This document shows, piece after piece, positions 16,880 through 25,259 of a stretch of 64,000 nt of DNA. The notes beneath the pieces were generated by a model, which had not been told where the DNA came from, searched no databases, and worked only from the letters and a program-made list of their open reading frames with translations. Within the stretch, counting starts at the first letter, position 1; each line of letters opens with the position of its first letter. The DNA comes from Bradyrhizobium sp. 149 (lineage in GTDB: Bacteria; Pseudomonadota; Alphaproteobacteria; Rhizobiales; Xanthobacteraceae). The stretch covers positions 558,001-622,000 of the forward strand of contig NZ_JADPKK010000023.1 of the NCBI RefSeq assembly GCF_023073915.1. The letters are read 5' to 3'. Made by a program: the position numbers and the translations under genes.

Positions 16880-17776
16880 TTACGGCTTCGCCGGCGTCGT
16901 GGTCGCCGTCTTGCCGGACGGGTTACCAAAGAACCGGAAGAAATCCGAGTCCGGCCGCAGCAGGAAGCGGGTGTCGTTCGCGCGCAGCCCGTTCTCATAG
17001 GCCGTCATCGAGCGGTAGAAGGAGAAGAAATCCGCATCCTGGCCGTAGGCTTCGGCGAACAGACGGTTGCGCTCGGCATCGCCGACGCCGCGCGTCTGCT
17101 CGGCCAGCGACCTTGCTTCTGCCTCGATCACGGTCGCCTCGCGGTCGGCCTTGGAGCGGATCTCCTGTGCCTTCTGGCCGCCCTGCGCTCGGAACTCGGC
17201 AGCTTCGCGCTCGCGTTCCGTCTTCATGCGCAGATAGACCGCCTGGCTGTTCTGCTCCGGCAAATCGGCGCGGCGGATCCGGACGTCGACGACCTGGATG
17301 CCGTAGCCGTCGGCCTCGTGGTCCAGCTGATCGCGGATGCGCTGCATCAGCTTCTCGCGATCGTCGCGGACCACGTTGATGAAGGTGACCTCGCCGAGCA
17401 CGCGGCGTAGCGCCGCGTTCAAGAGCGTCGTGAGCTGGATGTTGGCAGCCTGGATCGAGCCGATGCTTTGATAGAAGCGCAGCGCGTCCTTGATGCGGTA
17501 GCGTGCGAAGGCGTCAACGACCAGGCGCTTCTGGTCGGACGCGATCGCTTCCTGCGACGGGTTCTCCAGATCGAGGATCCGCTTGTCGATGTTGATCACC
17601 GAATTCCACGGCGCCTTGAAGTGCAGGCCGGGATCGGTGACGACGTCGACGGGCTTGCCGAACTGCAGCACGATGGTCTGCTCGGTCTGCGCCACCGTGA
17701 ACAGGGACATGTAGCCCACGATCACGACGAGCAGGAGTCCGAGCAGCGTGACGATACCTGAAACCGGGGACCTCAT
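16880..17776 (-). CDS. hflC: HflC, FtsH protease modulator
   Basis: 298 residues: an N-terminal membrane anchor (VTLLGLLLVVIVGYMSLF), then a SPFH/band 7 domain beginning VAQTEQTIVLQFGKPV and a charged coiled-coil region (REREAAEFRAQGGQKAQEIRSKADREA). HflK and HflC form a large periplasm-facing complex that restrains the FtsH AAA protease. Its start overlaps the hflK stop by 4 bases (ATGA), so translation is coupled. Confidence 0.95.
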   Translation of the reverse strand: MRSPVSGIVTLLGLLLVVIVGYMSLFTVAQTEQTIVLQFGKPVDVVTDPGLHFKAPWNSVINIDKRILDLENPSQEAIASDQKRLVVDAFARYRIKDALRFYQSIGSIQAANIQLTTLLNAALRRVLGEVTFINVVRDDREKLMQRIRDQLDHEADGYGIQVVDVRIRRADLPEQNSQAVYLRMKTEREREAAEFRAQGGQKAQEIRSKADREATVIEAEARSLAEQTRGVGDAERNRLFAEAYGQDADFFSFYRSMTAYENGLRANDTRFLLRPDSDFFRFFGNPSGKTATTTPAKP

Positions 17777-18909
17777 CGGTTGCCTCCGGTCGTCTGCTGG
17801 CCGGTTGCAGGCGGCCGCCTGGTCGTCAATTCGCTGAGCGGCAGATAAGGCACGACGCCCTGGCCCGACTGGCCGCCGTCATAGATGAGCTTTTCCGAGC
17901 CGCCGAGCACGCGCTCCATCGTCTCCAGATAAATCCGTTCACGCGTCACGTCGGGCGCCTTCTTGTACTCCTCGTAAACCTTCAGGAAGCGCGAGCTCTG
18001 GCCCTTGGCCTCGGCGACCGTCTGCTCCCTATAGCCTTCGGCGGCCTGCATGATCTGCGCCGCACGTCCGCGTGCCTGCGGCACGACCTGGTTGGCATAG
18101 GTCTGCGCCTCGTTCTGCAGCTGCTCGAGATTGGCGCGTGCCGCCTGGACGTCGCGGAAGGCATCGATCACCTGCGCCGGCGGGTCGACCTTCTGCATCT
18201 GCACCTGGCTGATCTGAATGCCGGCGCCGTAGGTGTCCAGCGTCTTCTGGATCAGTTCCTGCACGCCCTGTTCGGTGACGTTGCGCGCGCCGGTCAGGAT
18301 CGGCTGGATCTGCGAGCGGCCGATCACCTCGCGCATCGAGCTCTCGGCGACCGCCTTCACGGTGCCTTCGGGATTCTGGATGTTGAAGAGGAAATCGCCG
18401 ACGCCGTTGGGCTTGATACGCCAGAGCACGGTGAAGTCGACGTCGACGATGTTCTCGTCGCCGGTGAGCATCAGGCTCTCTTCCGGCACGTCACGAATGG
18501 AACGGCCCCGCCGCGCCGGATCGTCGATCAGCGTCATGCCGATGGAGATGGTGGAAACGCGCAGTGCCTTTGGCAGCAGCACGGTCTCAATCGGATAGGG
18601 CAGATGATAGTTCAGGCCTGGATCCACGGTACGGACATGCTTGCCGAAGCGCAGCACGACGCCGAGCTCTTCGGACTGGACGCGGAAGAAGCCCGACAGC
18701 AGCCAGAACGCGACGATGAGCAGCACGATCAGCGTGATGCCGATGCCGGAGAAATAGCCGCCGGGCATGATCTGCTGGAGGCGGTCCTGGCCGCGCCGCA
18801 GAAGGTCTTCCAGATCCGGCGGCCTCGGCCCGACCGGTTGCGGGCCGTTGCCCCATGGCCCCTTCGGACCCGAGCCCCATGGGCCACCGCCCTGATTCTT
18901 CCACGGCAT
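17773..18909 (-). CDS. hflK: HflK, FtsH protease modulator
   Basis: 378 residues. The N-terminus is a Gly/Pro/Trp-rich cytoplasmic tail (GGGPWGSGPKGPWGNGP), typical of HflK. A membrane helix (GIGITLIVLLIVAFWLLSGF) and a band 7 domain (SEELGVVLRFGKHVRTVDPGL) follow, then a long coiled coil. It is the first gene of the hflKC operon and has a good sigma-70-type promoter just upstream at 18965-18993. Confidence 0.95.
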   Translation of the reverse strand: MPWKNQGGGPWGSGPKGPWGNGPQPVGPRPPDLEDLLRRGQDRLQQIMPGGYFSGIGITLIVLLIVAFWLLSGFFRVQSEELGVVLRFGKHVRTVDPGLNYHLPYPIETVLLPKALRVSTISIGMTLIDDPARRGRSIRDVPEESLMLTGDENIVDVDFTVLWRIKPNGVGDFLFNIQNPEGTVKAVAESSMREVIGRSQIQPILTGARNVTEQGVQELIQKTLDTYGAGIQISQVQMQKVDPPAQVIDAFRDVQAARANLEQLQNEAQTYANQVVPQARGRAAQIMQAAEGYREQTVAEAKGQSSRFLKVYEEYKKAPDVTRERIYLETMERVLGGSEKLIYDGGQSGQGVVPYLPLSELTTRRPPATGQQTTGGNR

Positions 18910-18964
18910 TCGACGCTCTCCTCGGCAGGGTGAGATTGCCCCCGCCCGCTTTGTCCGGTCCGGC

Positions 18965-18993
18965 TTTATAGGGGACAGGCAGGTCCCTTACAA
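18965..18993 (-). promoter_or_regulatory. Predicted promoter of hflK
   Basis: On the minus strand, TTGTAA and TATAAA are separated by 17 bases, close to the rhizobial housekeeping consensus CTTGAC-N17-CTATAT. The -10 is preceded by CCCC. It lies about 55 bases before the hflK start. Confidence 0.55.
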
Positions 18994-19062
18994 CGCAGCC
19001 ATCGCCGTCCATCGAGCTAAGCTTGGGGGCAGAAAAGTCAATGTTAACATTGGCAAATGCGG

Positions 19063-19572
19063 TTAATGGCCCGCCCGCCGACGATATGTCACATAGGAGT
19101 AGTCGGCGCTGTCATGGGGGCCGGCAGGATGGCGGGTGCGCTCAACCTCATCCCATTCTGCCCTGTCGATGTCGAAATGCGTGTCGCCTTCGGGGCGCGC
19201 ATGCACTTCGGTGATCTCGAGGCGATCGGCGCGATCGAGCCATTGCCGATAGATTTCGGCGCCGCCAATCACGGCGATCTCGGCGACCGAACGCCGCAGG
19301 GCATCGCCAAGTGCGACCGCGCCTGCATCCGCGGTCGATGTCGTGACAATGGCACCAGCGGCGCGATAATCCGCATCGCGCGTGATCACGATGTTGGTGC
19401 GGCCCGGAAGCGGCCGGGGCAGGGATTCGAAGGTCTTGCGGCCCATAATCACGGGCTTGCCGATCGTGAGCGCCTTGAAGCGCGTCATGTCGGATTTCAT
19501 TCGCCACGGCATTGCGTTGCCGGCGCCGATGACGCCGTTCTCCGCGATCGCCACCACGAAGACGATCTCCAT
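19063..19572 (-). CDS. folA: Dihydrofolate reductase
   Basis: 169 residues from MEIVFVVAIAENGVIGAGNAMPW; the PW pair and the following MTRFKALTIGKPVIMGRKTFES are DHFR signatures. GGAEIYRQWL and TEVHARPEGDTHF complete the fold. It reduces dihydrofolate with NADPH, regenerating the cofactor consumed by ThyA, which is encoded two genes upstream. The start overlaps the stop of the GNAT gene by one base (TGATG), indicating tight coupling. Confidence 0.96.
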   Translation of the reverse strand: MEIVFVVAIAENGVIGAGNAMPWRMKSDMTRFKALTIGKPVIMGRKTFESLPRPLPGRTNIVITRDADYRAAGAIVTTSTADAGAVALGDALRRSVAEIAVIGGAEIYRQWLDRADRLEITEVHARPEGDTHFDIDRAEWDEVERTRHPAGPHDSADYSYVTYRRRAGH

Positions 19573-20057
19573 CAGGACGCGCTCCCGGCAAGCCGCGTCA
19601 GCGCGGGCCCGGTGACGCGGCACAGCGTCCAGTTGTCCAGCATGACAGCACCGAGCGTTTTGTAGAACGCGATCGACGGCGCGTTCCAGTCGAGCACCGC
19701 CCATTGCAGCCGCGACCAGCCGTTCTCGACGCATTCCCTGGCAAGGTACACGAGCAGAGCCTTGCCGAGGCCCCTGCCCCGATGCGATGGCCGCACATAC
19801 AGATCTTCGAGATAGATGCCGTGGCGGCCGCTGAACGTAGAGAAATTGGCAAACCACACCGCGAAGCCGACCGGCTCGCCGTTCCACTCGGCGAGGGCGC
19901 AATGGACTTGCGGTCGCTCGCCGAAGAGTGCGGCGGCGATCATCGCCTCGCTCGCCTCGACCTCGTGCGAAAGCTTTTCGTACTCGGCGAGCTCGCGGAC
20001 GAAAGCGAGAACTAGCCCGGCTTCGCCAGAACGCACACGGCGGATGTTGAGCGACAT
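19572..20057 (-). CDS. GNAT acetyltransferase, diamine/thialysine N-acetyltransferase-like
   Basis: 161 residues. The segments LAEYEKLSHEV, FSTFSGRHGIYLEDLYVRPSHRGRGLGKALL and NAPSIAFYKTLGA match the SAT-like branch of GNAT enzymes, which acetylate polyamines or related amines. The acetyl-CoA pyrophosphate loop is RGRGLG. It sits between thyA and folA, 5 bases after thyA and overlapping folA by one base. The conserved-looking placement suggests co-expression with nucleotide synthesis rather than a proven pathway link. Confidence 0.9.
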   Translation of the reverse strand: MSLNIRRVRSGEAGLVLAFVRELAEYEKLSHEVEASEAMIAAALFGERPQVHCALAEWNGEPVGFAVWFANFSTFSGRHGIYLEDLYVRPSHRGRGLGKALLVYLARECVENGWSRLQWAVLDWNAPSIAFYKTLGAVMLDNWTLCRVTGPALTRLAGSAS

Positions 20058-20062
20058 CGACT

Positions 20063-20857
20063 TCAGACCGCGACTGCCGCCTTGATGTGCGGATGCGGAT
20101 CGTAGCCGACGAGCTCAAAGTCCTCGTAACGGAAGGAGAAGATATCCTTCACATCAGGATTGATCCGCATCACCGGCAGCGCGCGCGGCGCGCGCGTGAG
20201 CTGGAGCTTCGCCTGCTCCAGATGGTTGGAATAAAGATGGGTGTCACCGAACGAATGCACGAAGTCGCCAGGCTTCAGGCCCGTGACCTGCGCCACCATC
20301 ATGGTGAGCAGCGCGTAGGAGGCGATGTTGAAGGGCACGCCGAGGAACACGTCAGCCGAGCGCTGATAGAGCTGGCACGACAGCTTGCCGTTGGCGACAT
20401 AGAACTGGAACAGGCAGTGGCACGGCGGCAGGGCCATCTTGTCGACCTCGGCCGGATTCCAGGCCGAGACGATCAGGCGGCGCGAGTCCGGATTGCGCTT
20501 GATCATATCGATCACGTTCGCGATCTGATCGATGCTGCGTCCGTCCGGCGCGGGCCAGGAGCGCCACTGATGGCCGTAGACGGGGCCGAGATCGCCATTG
20601 GCGTCGGCCCACTCGTCCCAGATGGTGACGCCGTTGTCGCGCAGATATTTGATGTTGGTATCGCCCTTCAGGAACCACAACAGCTCATGCACGATCGCCT
20701 TCAGCGGCAGGCGCTTGGTGGTCAGCATCGGGAAGCCGGCGGACAGGTTGAAGCGCATCTGATGGCCGAACACCGACAGCGTGCCGGTGCCGGTGCGGTC
20801 GGTCTTTTCGGCGCCGTCTGAAAGAATCCGCTCGAGCAGGTCCTGATACTGGTGCAT
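20063..20857 (-). CDS. thyA: Thymidylate synthase
   Basis: 264 residues, the bacterial short form. The catalytic cysteine is in LPPCHCLFQFYV; the N-terminus YQDLLERILSDGAEKTDRTGTGT and the C-terminal SFRYEDFELVGYDPHPHIKA are diagnostic. It methylates dUMP to dTMP using methylene-tetrahydrofolate, yielding dihydrofolate for FolA. It is first in a thyA-GNAT-folA operon. Confidence 0.98.
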   Translation of the reverse strand: MHQYQDLLERILSDGAEKTDRTGTGTLSVFGHQMRFNLSAGFPMLTTKRLPLKAIVHELLWFLKGDTNIKYLRDNGVTIWDEWADANGDLGPVYGHQWRSWPAPDGRSIDQIANVIDMIKRNPDSRRLIVSAWNPAEVDKMALPPCHCLFQFYVANGKLSCQLYQRSADVFLGVPFNIASYALLTMMVAQVTGLKPGDFVHSFGDTHLYSNHLEQAKLQLTRAPRALPVMRINPDVKDIFSFRYEDFELVGYDPHPHIKAAVAV

Positions 20858-20971
20858 GTGCGTGAGCCTTTGGGGAGGCGGCGAACTTAGCGGCCGCCCC
20901 CGCGCTGCGACAGCGGCGATTCGCCATCCATACGCATTATACCCCGAAAAGTGAGCGTTCCCGGTGCAAAC

Positions 20972-21006
20972 GGCAAGGGGCGGAACTCAGCGTTCCGCCC
21001 CTTGCC
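20972..21006 (-). terminator. Strong hairpin between tctA and thyA
   Basis: A perfect 15-bp inverted repeat (GGCAAGGGGCGGAAC) with a 5-base loop. It lies about 20 bases beyond the tctC relic and 115 bases upstream of thyA, both minus strand. Only a short GTTT follows, but the stem is very stable; termination of the tct transcript is the likely role. Confidence 0.6.
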
Positions 21007-21026
21007 TATCGACTTGATCCTGCTCG

Positions 21027-21110
21027 CTAACTTGCCGGCTTGAGCACCGGCGTCCAGTTCGCGATCTCGTTCTTGACGAGAGCAGCCAGCGCCTCCGGCG
21101 GCGCGCGCCT
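21027..21110 (-). pseudogene. C-terminal relic of a TctC-type solute-binding protein
   Basis: Directly after the tctA stop, and in the same frame, the minus strand reads PPEALAAL then LVKNEIANWTPVLKPAS and a TAG at 21029-21027. That is the usual end of TctC/Bug-family periplasmic receptors (EFAAFIKAEIAKWGPVVK-type C-termini). No other part of a tctC gene is present nearby. I read it as the last ~25 codons of a tctC lost by deletion up to the tctA end. The match is short and judged by eye. Confidence 0.55.
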
Positions 21111-22679
21111 TCAGTTCTCGGATTCGGTGAACACCTCGTCGCGCTTGGCGCGCAGCGCGGGCAGCACCGTGAGCACCAGGAGGAAGGCCGCAATCGCCAG
21201 CAGCACGGCCGACAGCGGACGCGTCAGGAACACGCTCCAGTCGCCGCGCGAGATCAGCAGCGCGCGGCGGAGGTTCTCTTCCATCAGCGGTCCGAGCACC
21301 ATGCCGAGCAACAGCGGCGCCGGCTCGAAATCGTGCTTGATCAGCCAGTAGCCGACCAGACCGAACACGCCTGCGAGAATGACGTCGACCGGCGCGTTGT
21401 TCACCGAATAGATGCCGATCGCGCAGAAAATCACGATCGAGGGGAACATCAACCGGTAGGGGACGCGCAACAGCCGCACCCAGATTCCAACCAGCGGCAG
21501 GTTGATGATGATCAGCATCAGATTGCCGATCCACATCGAGGCAATCATGCCCCAGACCAGCTCCGGTTGCTTTTGCATCACCTGCGGACCCGGCACGATG
21601 CCATGGATGGTCATCGCGCCCACCATCAGTGCCATCACAGCGTTCGGCGGGATGCCGAGCGTCAGCAGCGGGATGAAGGAGGTCTGTGCCGCGGCGTTAT
21701 TGGCGCTTTCCGGTGCCGCCACGCCTTCGATCGCGCCGCGGCCGAATCGCGACGGGTTCTTGGAGATCTTCTTCTCGAGGGTGTAGGACGCAAACGACGC
21801 GATCACGGCGCCGCCGCCCGGCAGGATGCCGAGGATCGAGCCGAGCACGGTGCCGCGCAGGATCGCAGGCGTCGAGTCGATCAGGTCCTTCCTGGTCGGC
21901 ATCAGGCCGGTGATCTTCTGCTGCACGAGGTCGCGGTTCATCTCGGCGCCGGCGTCGAGATTGCGGATGATCTCGGCGAAACCAAACACGCCCATCGCCA
22001 CCGTCGCAAAGCCGAGACCGTCGGCGAGCTCCGGAATGTTGAACGCCATGCGCGAGGCGCCGGTCTCGATGTCGGAGCCGACCATCGACAGCAACAGGCC
22101 GAACACGATCATCGCGATCGCTTTCAGCACCGAGCCCTTGGCCAGCACCACCGCGAAGATCAGGCCGAGCACCATCAGCGAGAAATATTCGGCCGGACCG
22201 AACGCCAGCGCGAGCTTGGTCAGCGGAGCGCCGAGGACGGCAATCAGCACGGTCGCGACGCAGCCGGCGAAGAACGAGCCGATCGCCGCGATCGCCAGCG
22301 CTGGGCCGGCACGGCCCTGCTTCGCCATCTGGTGGCCGTCGATGGCGGTGACGACCGATGTCGCCTCACCGGGAATATTGACCAGGATCGAGGTGGTCGA
22401 GCCGCCGTACTGGGCACCGTAATAGATGCCGGCGAGCATGATCAGCGCGCCGACCGGCGGCAATCCGAATGTGATCGGTAGCAGCATCGCCACGGTTGCG
22501 ACGGTGCCGATACCGGGCAGCACGCCGACCAGCGTGCCGACCAATGCGCCGATCAGGCACATGAGAATATTGATCGAGATCGGGAGCGACGCGCCGTAGA
22601 GCCACCAGGGTGACCACCAGGAGATCTGGAACACCACACCGAAACCGAGGCCCAGATTGTGGAAGATATCGAACATCAC
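21111..22679 (-). CDS. TctA, large membrane subunit of a tripartite tricarboxylate transporter
   Basis: 522 residues, about 12 membrane helices. The family motif GVLPGIGTVATVAMLLPITFGL is near residue 55, and the repeat GILPGGGAVIASFASYTLEKKISK is near 285. Members take up carboxylates using a periplasmic TctC receptor. TctB is encoded 4 bases upstream; no intact tctC is in the window, only a C-terminal relic just downstream. The system may therefore borrow a receptor encoded elsewhere, as is common in bacteria with many Bug proteins. Confidence 0.95.
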   Translation of the reverse strand: MMFDIFHNLGLGFGVVFQISWWSPWWLYGASLPISINILMCLIGALVGTLVGVLPGIGTVATVAMLLPITFGLPPVGALIMLAGIYYGAQYGGSTTSILVNIPGEATSVVTAIDGHQMAKQGRAGPALAIAAIGSFFAGCVATVLIAVLGAPLTKLALAFGPAEYFSLMVLGLIFAVVLAKGSVLKAIAMIVFGLLLSMVGSDIETGASRMAFNIPELADGLGFATVAMGVFGFAEIIRNLDAGAEMNRDLVQQKITGLMPTRKDLIDSTPAILRGTVLGSILGILPGGGAVIASFASYTLEKKISKNPSRFGRGAIEGVAAPESANNAAAQTSFIPLLTLGIPPNAVMALMVGAMTIHGIVPGPQVMQKQPELVWGMIASMWIGNLMLIIINLPLVGIWVRLLRVPYRLMFPSIVIFCAIGIYSVNNAPVDVILAGVFGLVGYWLIKHDFEPAPLLLGMVLGPLMEENLRRALLISRGDWSVFLTRPLSAVLLAIAAFLLVLTVLPALRAKRDEVFTESEN

Positions 22680-22683
22680 ACCC

Positions 22684-23445
22684 TCACTGAACCAGGAAGC
22701 GCGGGAACATCGGCATCGGCAGGCCGAGCACGTAGGGGAAGAGCAGCGCGCAACCGAGCGTCAGGCAGGCGCCGACGATGATCGCTTCGACCCAGCGCGT
22801 CTCATGCGTGCCCATCGCCGCGATCATGAAGCTCGCGAACGCCGTAACCACCACCCCAAGCGGACGAATCGCCAGAGCGAAGAAAACAATGGAGGCCATC
22901 ACGAACAGGGGCCCGCGCCAGGCATAGTGCGCCATCCCCGGCCCATCCGTCAGCAGTCCCGTCAACGCGATGCCGGCGCCAAGTGCGACGAGCAGCCCGC
23001 CAAACATCCGCGGCGCCGTGCCGGCGCCAAAGGAGAAGCCGCGCATTCCTTGCAAATCGCTGGAAGCCCACAGCGCGAACAAGGCCAGCGCCATCAGAGC
23101 GATGCCGCCGACATAGTCCTGCGCCGACCTGATCGTCATGAAGATCGTGAGAATCGCCACCGCAAAGATCGGATAGGAATAGATCAGCGCCAGCAGCACA
23201 TCGGATGACGCCTTCTTGGTGTCACCGCCAACCGCTCCGAGCGCGGCGCCGGGCGCGCCCGCGAGCAGCGCCGTACCGTGGCTGATCACGACGGCGGCCG
23301 GGCCGCGTCCGGCGCCCCAGCCAAAGATCGTCCCAAACGACCAGATGAATTCGAAAATCTGCGGCGCTATGGCCAGCAGACAAAAGCTGATCACCACCGA
23401 GGTGTTTCGGTTGGCTGTCGCCGAGTGGCCCATCGTATCGGCCAT
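22684..23445 (-). CDS. TctB, small membrane subunit of a tripartite tricarboxylate transporter
   Basis: 253 residues with about six hydrophobic segments. The C-terminal half (GIALTGLLTDGPG... ALAIRPLGVVVTAFASFMIAAMGT) resembles TctB. It is longer than the four-helix TctB norm of roughly 150 residues, with an N-terminal extension that contains extra helices. It immediately precedes tctA in the same orientation, which supports the call. Confidence 0.85.
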   Translation of the reverse strand: MADTMGHSATANRNTSVVISFCLLAIAPQIFEFIWSFGTIFGWGAGRGPAAVVISHGTALLAGAPGAALGAVGGDTKKASSDVLLALIYSYPIFAVAILTIFMTIRSAQDYVGGIALMALALFALWASSDLQGMRGFSFGAGTAPRMFGGLLVALGAGIALTGLLTDGPGMAHYAWRGPLFVMASIVFFALAIRPLGVVVTAFASFMIAAMGTHETRWVEAIIVGACLTLGCALLFPYVLGLPMPMFPRFLVQ

Positions 23446-23538
23446 GCATGTCTCCTCCGCGACTCTTTAAGTCACGCGCAATGTTGTTCTATCGGCTGGA
23501 ATTGGATCCCCCGCCCGGCCACTGCCTAGCGATTTTCA

Positions 23539-24069
23539 TTACACAATGCCAGCAAAACCCAAAAGGCCCCCGGCAAGCAAAAACCACAGTGGATTGATGC
23601 GCGAGACGGATGCGACCACTGCAACCGCCGCGGTCAGAAGCAGCGCAGCAAACGTGCGATCGGTCGACTGGGCAAGGATCAGGGCGCTCGCCGCCATCAA
23701 GCCGATCGAGAGCGGAACCAGTGCAGCCTGGATCAGCCGCGGCCAGCGCGATTGGCTGGGCCGGTTGAGGAGCCGGCTGACATAATAGGCAAGCAGCGCG
23801 GTGGGCAGGCACATGGCCAAGGTCGCCGCCAGCGCGCCGGGAATTCCGGCGACGGCATAGCCGATCAACGTGACGATAAGCACGTTCGGACCTGGTGAGA
23901 GCTGCGCGATCGCATAGGCGTCGGTGAACTGCTTGTCGGTCATCCAGTGATGCACATCGACCGCGATGCGGTGCATTTCGGGCACCGCTGCCGCGGCACC
24001 GCCGACTGCGAAAAGCGACATCAGAGCAAAGGTCGAGATCAGCGCCCGGATCGGGTTCTCCGCGTTCAT
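23539..24069 (-). CDS. chrA: Chromate transporter, short-chain CHR domain protein (second half)
   Basis: 176 residues with one CHR domain: FALMSLFAVGGAAAAVPEMHR and DAYAIAQLSPGPNVLIVTLIGY include the conserved SPGPN loop. Two separate single-domain proteins encoded in tandem form the functional pair in the short-chain CHR subfamily. The ATG overlaps the stop of the upstream partner by 4 bases. The family exports chromate or imports sulfate-like anions; chromate resistance here is not shown. Confidence 0.9.
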   Translation of the reverse strand: MNAENPIRALISTFALMSLFAVGGAAAAVPEMHRIAVDVHHWMTDKQFTDAYAIAQLSPGPNVLIVTLIGYAVAGIPGALAATLAMCLPTALLAYYVSRLLNRPSQSRWPRLIQAALVPLSIGLMAASALILAQSTDRTFAALLLTAAVAVVASVSRINPLWFLLAGGLLGFAGIV

Positions 24070-24695
24070 GCTGCTACCTTACGCCGCATCAGGAAGGTGG
24101 CGCCGACACTGACGGGGATCGCGACCAGAAGCACGGCCTGGAGCGGCAGGCGAACGACGCCAATCGCGAGGAACACGCCCAGCATCAGGATGAGCGCGAC
24201 GGCGTCCAGCCGCTTGAGCAGCGGCGTCATCATCCGGAAGACCACCGCGATCAAGAGGCCGACCGCCGCACAGGAGATGCCCGCGAGGATGCGGCGCAGC
24301 ACCTCCCCATCGCCGAACCGGGCGTAGATGATCGCGAGCACCGTCATGATCAGCGTGGGCGGCAGCAGCAGCCCTGCACAGGCGGCAATACCGCCGGCGA
24401 TCCCGCGCAGCCGCGCGCCGAACACCATCGACAGATTGACGATGTTGGGCCCGGGCAGGAAATGGCAGAGCGCAAAAGTCTCGTTGAACTCGTCCGCCGT
24501 CATCCAGCGATGCTGCTCGACGATGGCCTGCCGGGCGAATACCAAAACCCCGCCGAAACCCGCCAGCGACATCCGGGCGAAGGCCAGGAACAGCGCGAGC
24601 AAGCCCGGCGGGGCGGCGCTGGTGGCTGGACGGTCCGGCGCTCGATCTCGTGCTTGATCTGGTTCTTGGGCAGCCGGTGCGGAAACCTCGGACAT
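24066..24695 (-). CDS. chrA: Chromate transporter, short-chain CHR domain protein (first half)
   Basis: 209 residues. After a 28-residue Pro/Ala/Arg-rich N-terminus the CHR domain begins: FLAFARMSLAGFGGVLVFARQAIVE, then CHFLPGPNIVNLSMVFGARLRG with the PGPN loop. It is translationally coupled to the second CHR gene (ATGA overlap). Together they equal one long-chain ChrA. Confidence 0.9.
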   Translation of the reverse strand: MSEVSAPAAQEPDQARDRAPDRPATSAAPPGLLALFLAFARMSLAGFGGVLVFARQAIVEQHRWMTADEFNETFALCHFLPGPNIVNLSMVFGARLRGIAGGIAACAGLLLPPTLIMTVLAIIYARFGDGEVLRRILAGISCAAVGLLIAVVFRMMTPLLKRLDAVALILMLGVFLAIGVVRLPLQAVLLVAIPVSVGATFLMRRKVAA

Positions 24696-24805
24696 GTCAG
24701 GAGCTTAGAATGCCGGCTGCCGCGCGGCCAAGCCCGCCCGGAACCTGTCCAAGAGAACCTTGGAATGGCGGCTCGAAACACCTGTTATTTGAAACGTTTG
24801 CCCCC

Positions 24806-24811
24806 TATATT
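24806..24811 (+). promoter_or_regulatory. Candidate -10 box of ssrA
   Basis: TATATT flanked by CCCCC and GGGGG, 7 bases before the predicted 5' end of the acceptor RNA. The -35 region (around TGTTAT at 24783) is weak. Confidence 0.45.
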
Positions 24812-24817
24812 GGGGGT

Positions 24818-25145
24818 GCCGGTTCGCCGGCTATGGAAATAAACGGTCGTCGCAATAAACCATTCGGACCCGGGGGCGGTACCCGGCGCCTCCACCAAAG
24901 CCCACCAGCGGGCTAGCCCAAAAAGCGGGCTTTGGCGGGGGCGAAATAGGATCGACGAGGGCGTAAAGGGCGAACTTTTTCCCGGTATTGTTCCGCCGTT
25001 ATCGGGCTATGCAATAGTTGCCAACGACAACTTTGCTCCGGTTGCTCAGGCTGCGTAACGCAGTTTGAAAGACCATTCTGAAGTCCTAACGGGTTAAGCT
25101 CCGTTAGGCGGGGTTCGGAGGCACCTGGCAACAGAAGCCTCCACT
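24818..25145 (+). ncRNA. ssrA: Transfer-messenger RNA, permuted two-piece form
   Basis: The gene is circularly permuted. The acceptor piece comes first (about 24818-24897) and ends with CGCCTCC-A-CCA. An intervening segment (24898-24936) should be removed. The coding piece starts at 24937 with GGGGGCG, which pairs fully with CGCCTCC (one G-U) to rebuild the acceptor stem. The tag frame at 25020-25058 reads ANDNFAPVAQAA then TAA, the alphaproteobacterial degradation tag. Hairpins near 25087-25108 and 25117-25142 probably close the coding piece; the 3' end is approximate. tmRNA frees stalled ribosomes and tags the product for ClpXP. sspB, the adaptor for this tag, is next. Confidence 0.93.
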
Positions 25146-25259
25146 TACCTCTTATTTCCTACCCGGCGGGGACTCCTGCTGACCCGTCAGGCGCGGTACT
25201 ATTGCGACTTGGCGAGTCGGGCCGGCAGGGCCCAACTCCTGGAATGCAACAGGACCACC

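Noticed and set aside
19063..20118. A single long minus-strand frame across folA and the GNAT gene
   Set aside because: It joins the folA frame with an out-of-frame read of the GNAT gene; separate genes with proper starts explain both.
23539..24695. The two chrA genes as one gene broken by a frameshift
   Set aside because: Each has its own start, the ATGA overlap is clean, and paired single-domain CHR proteins are a known subfamily.
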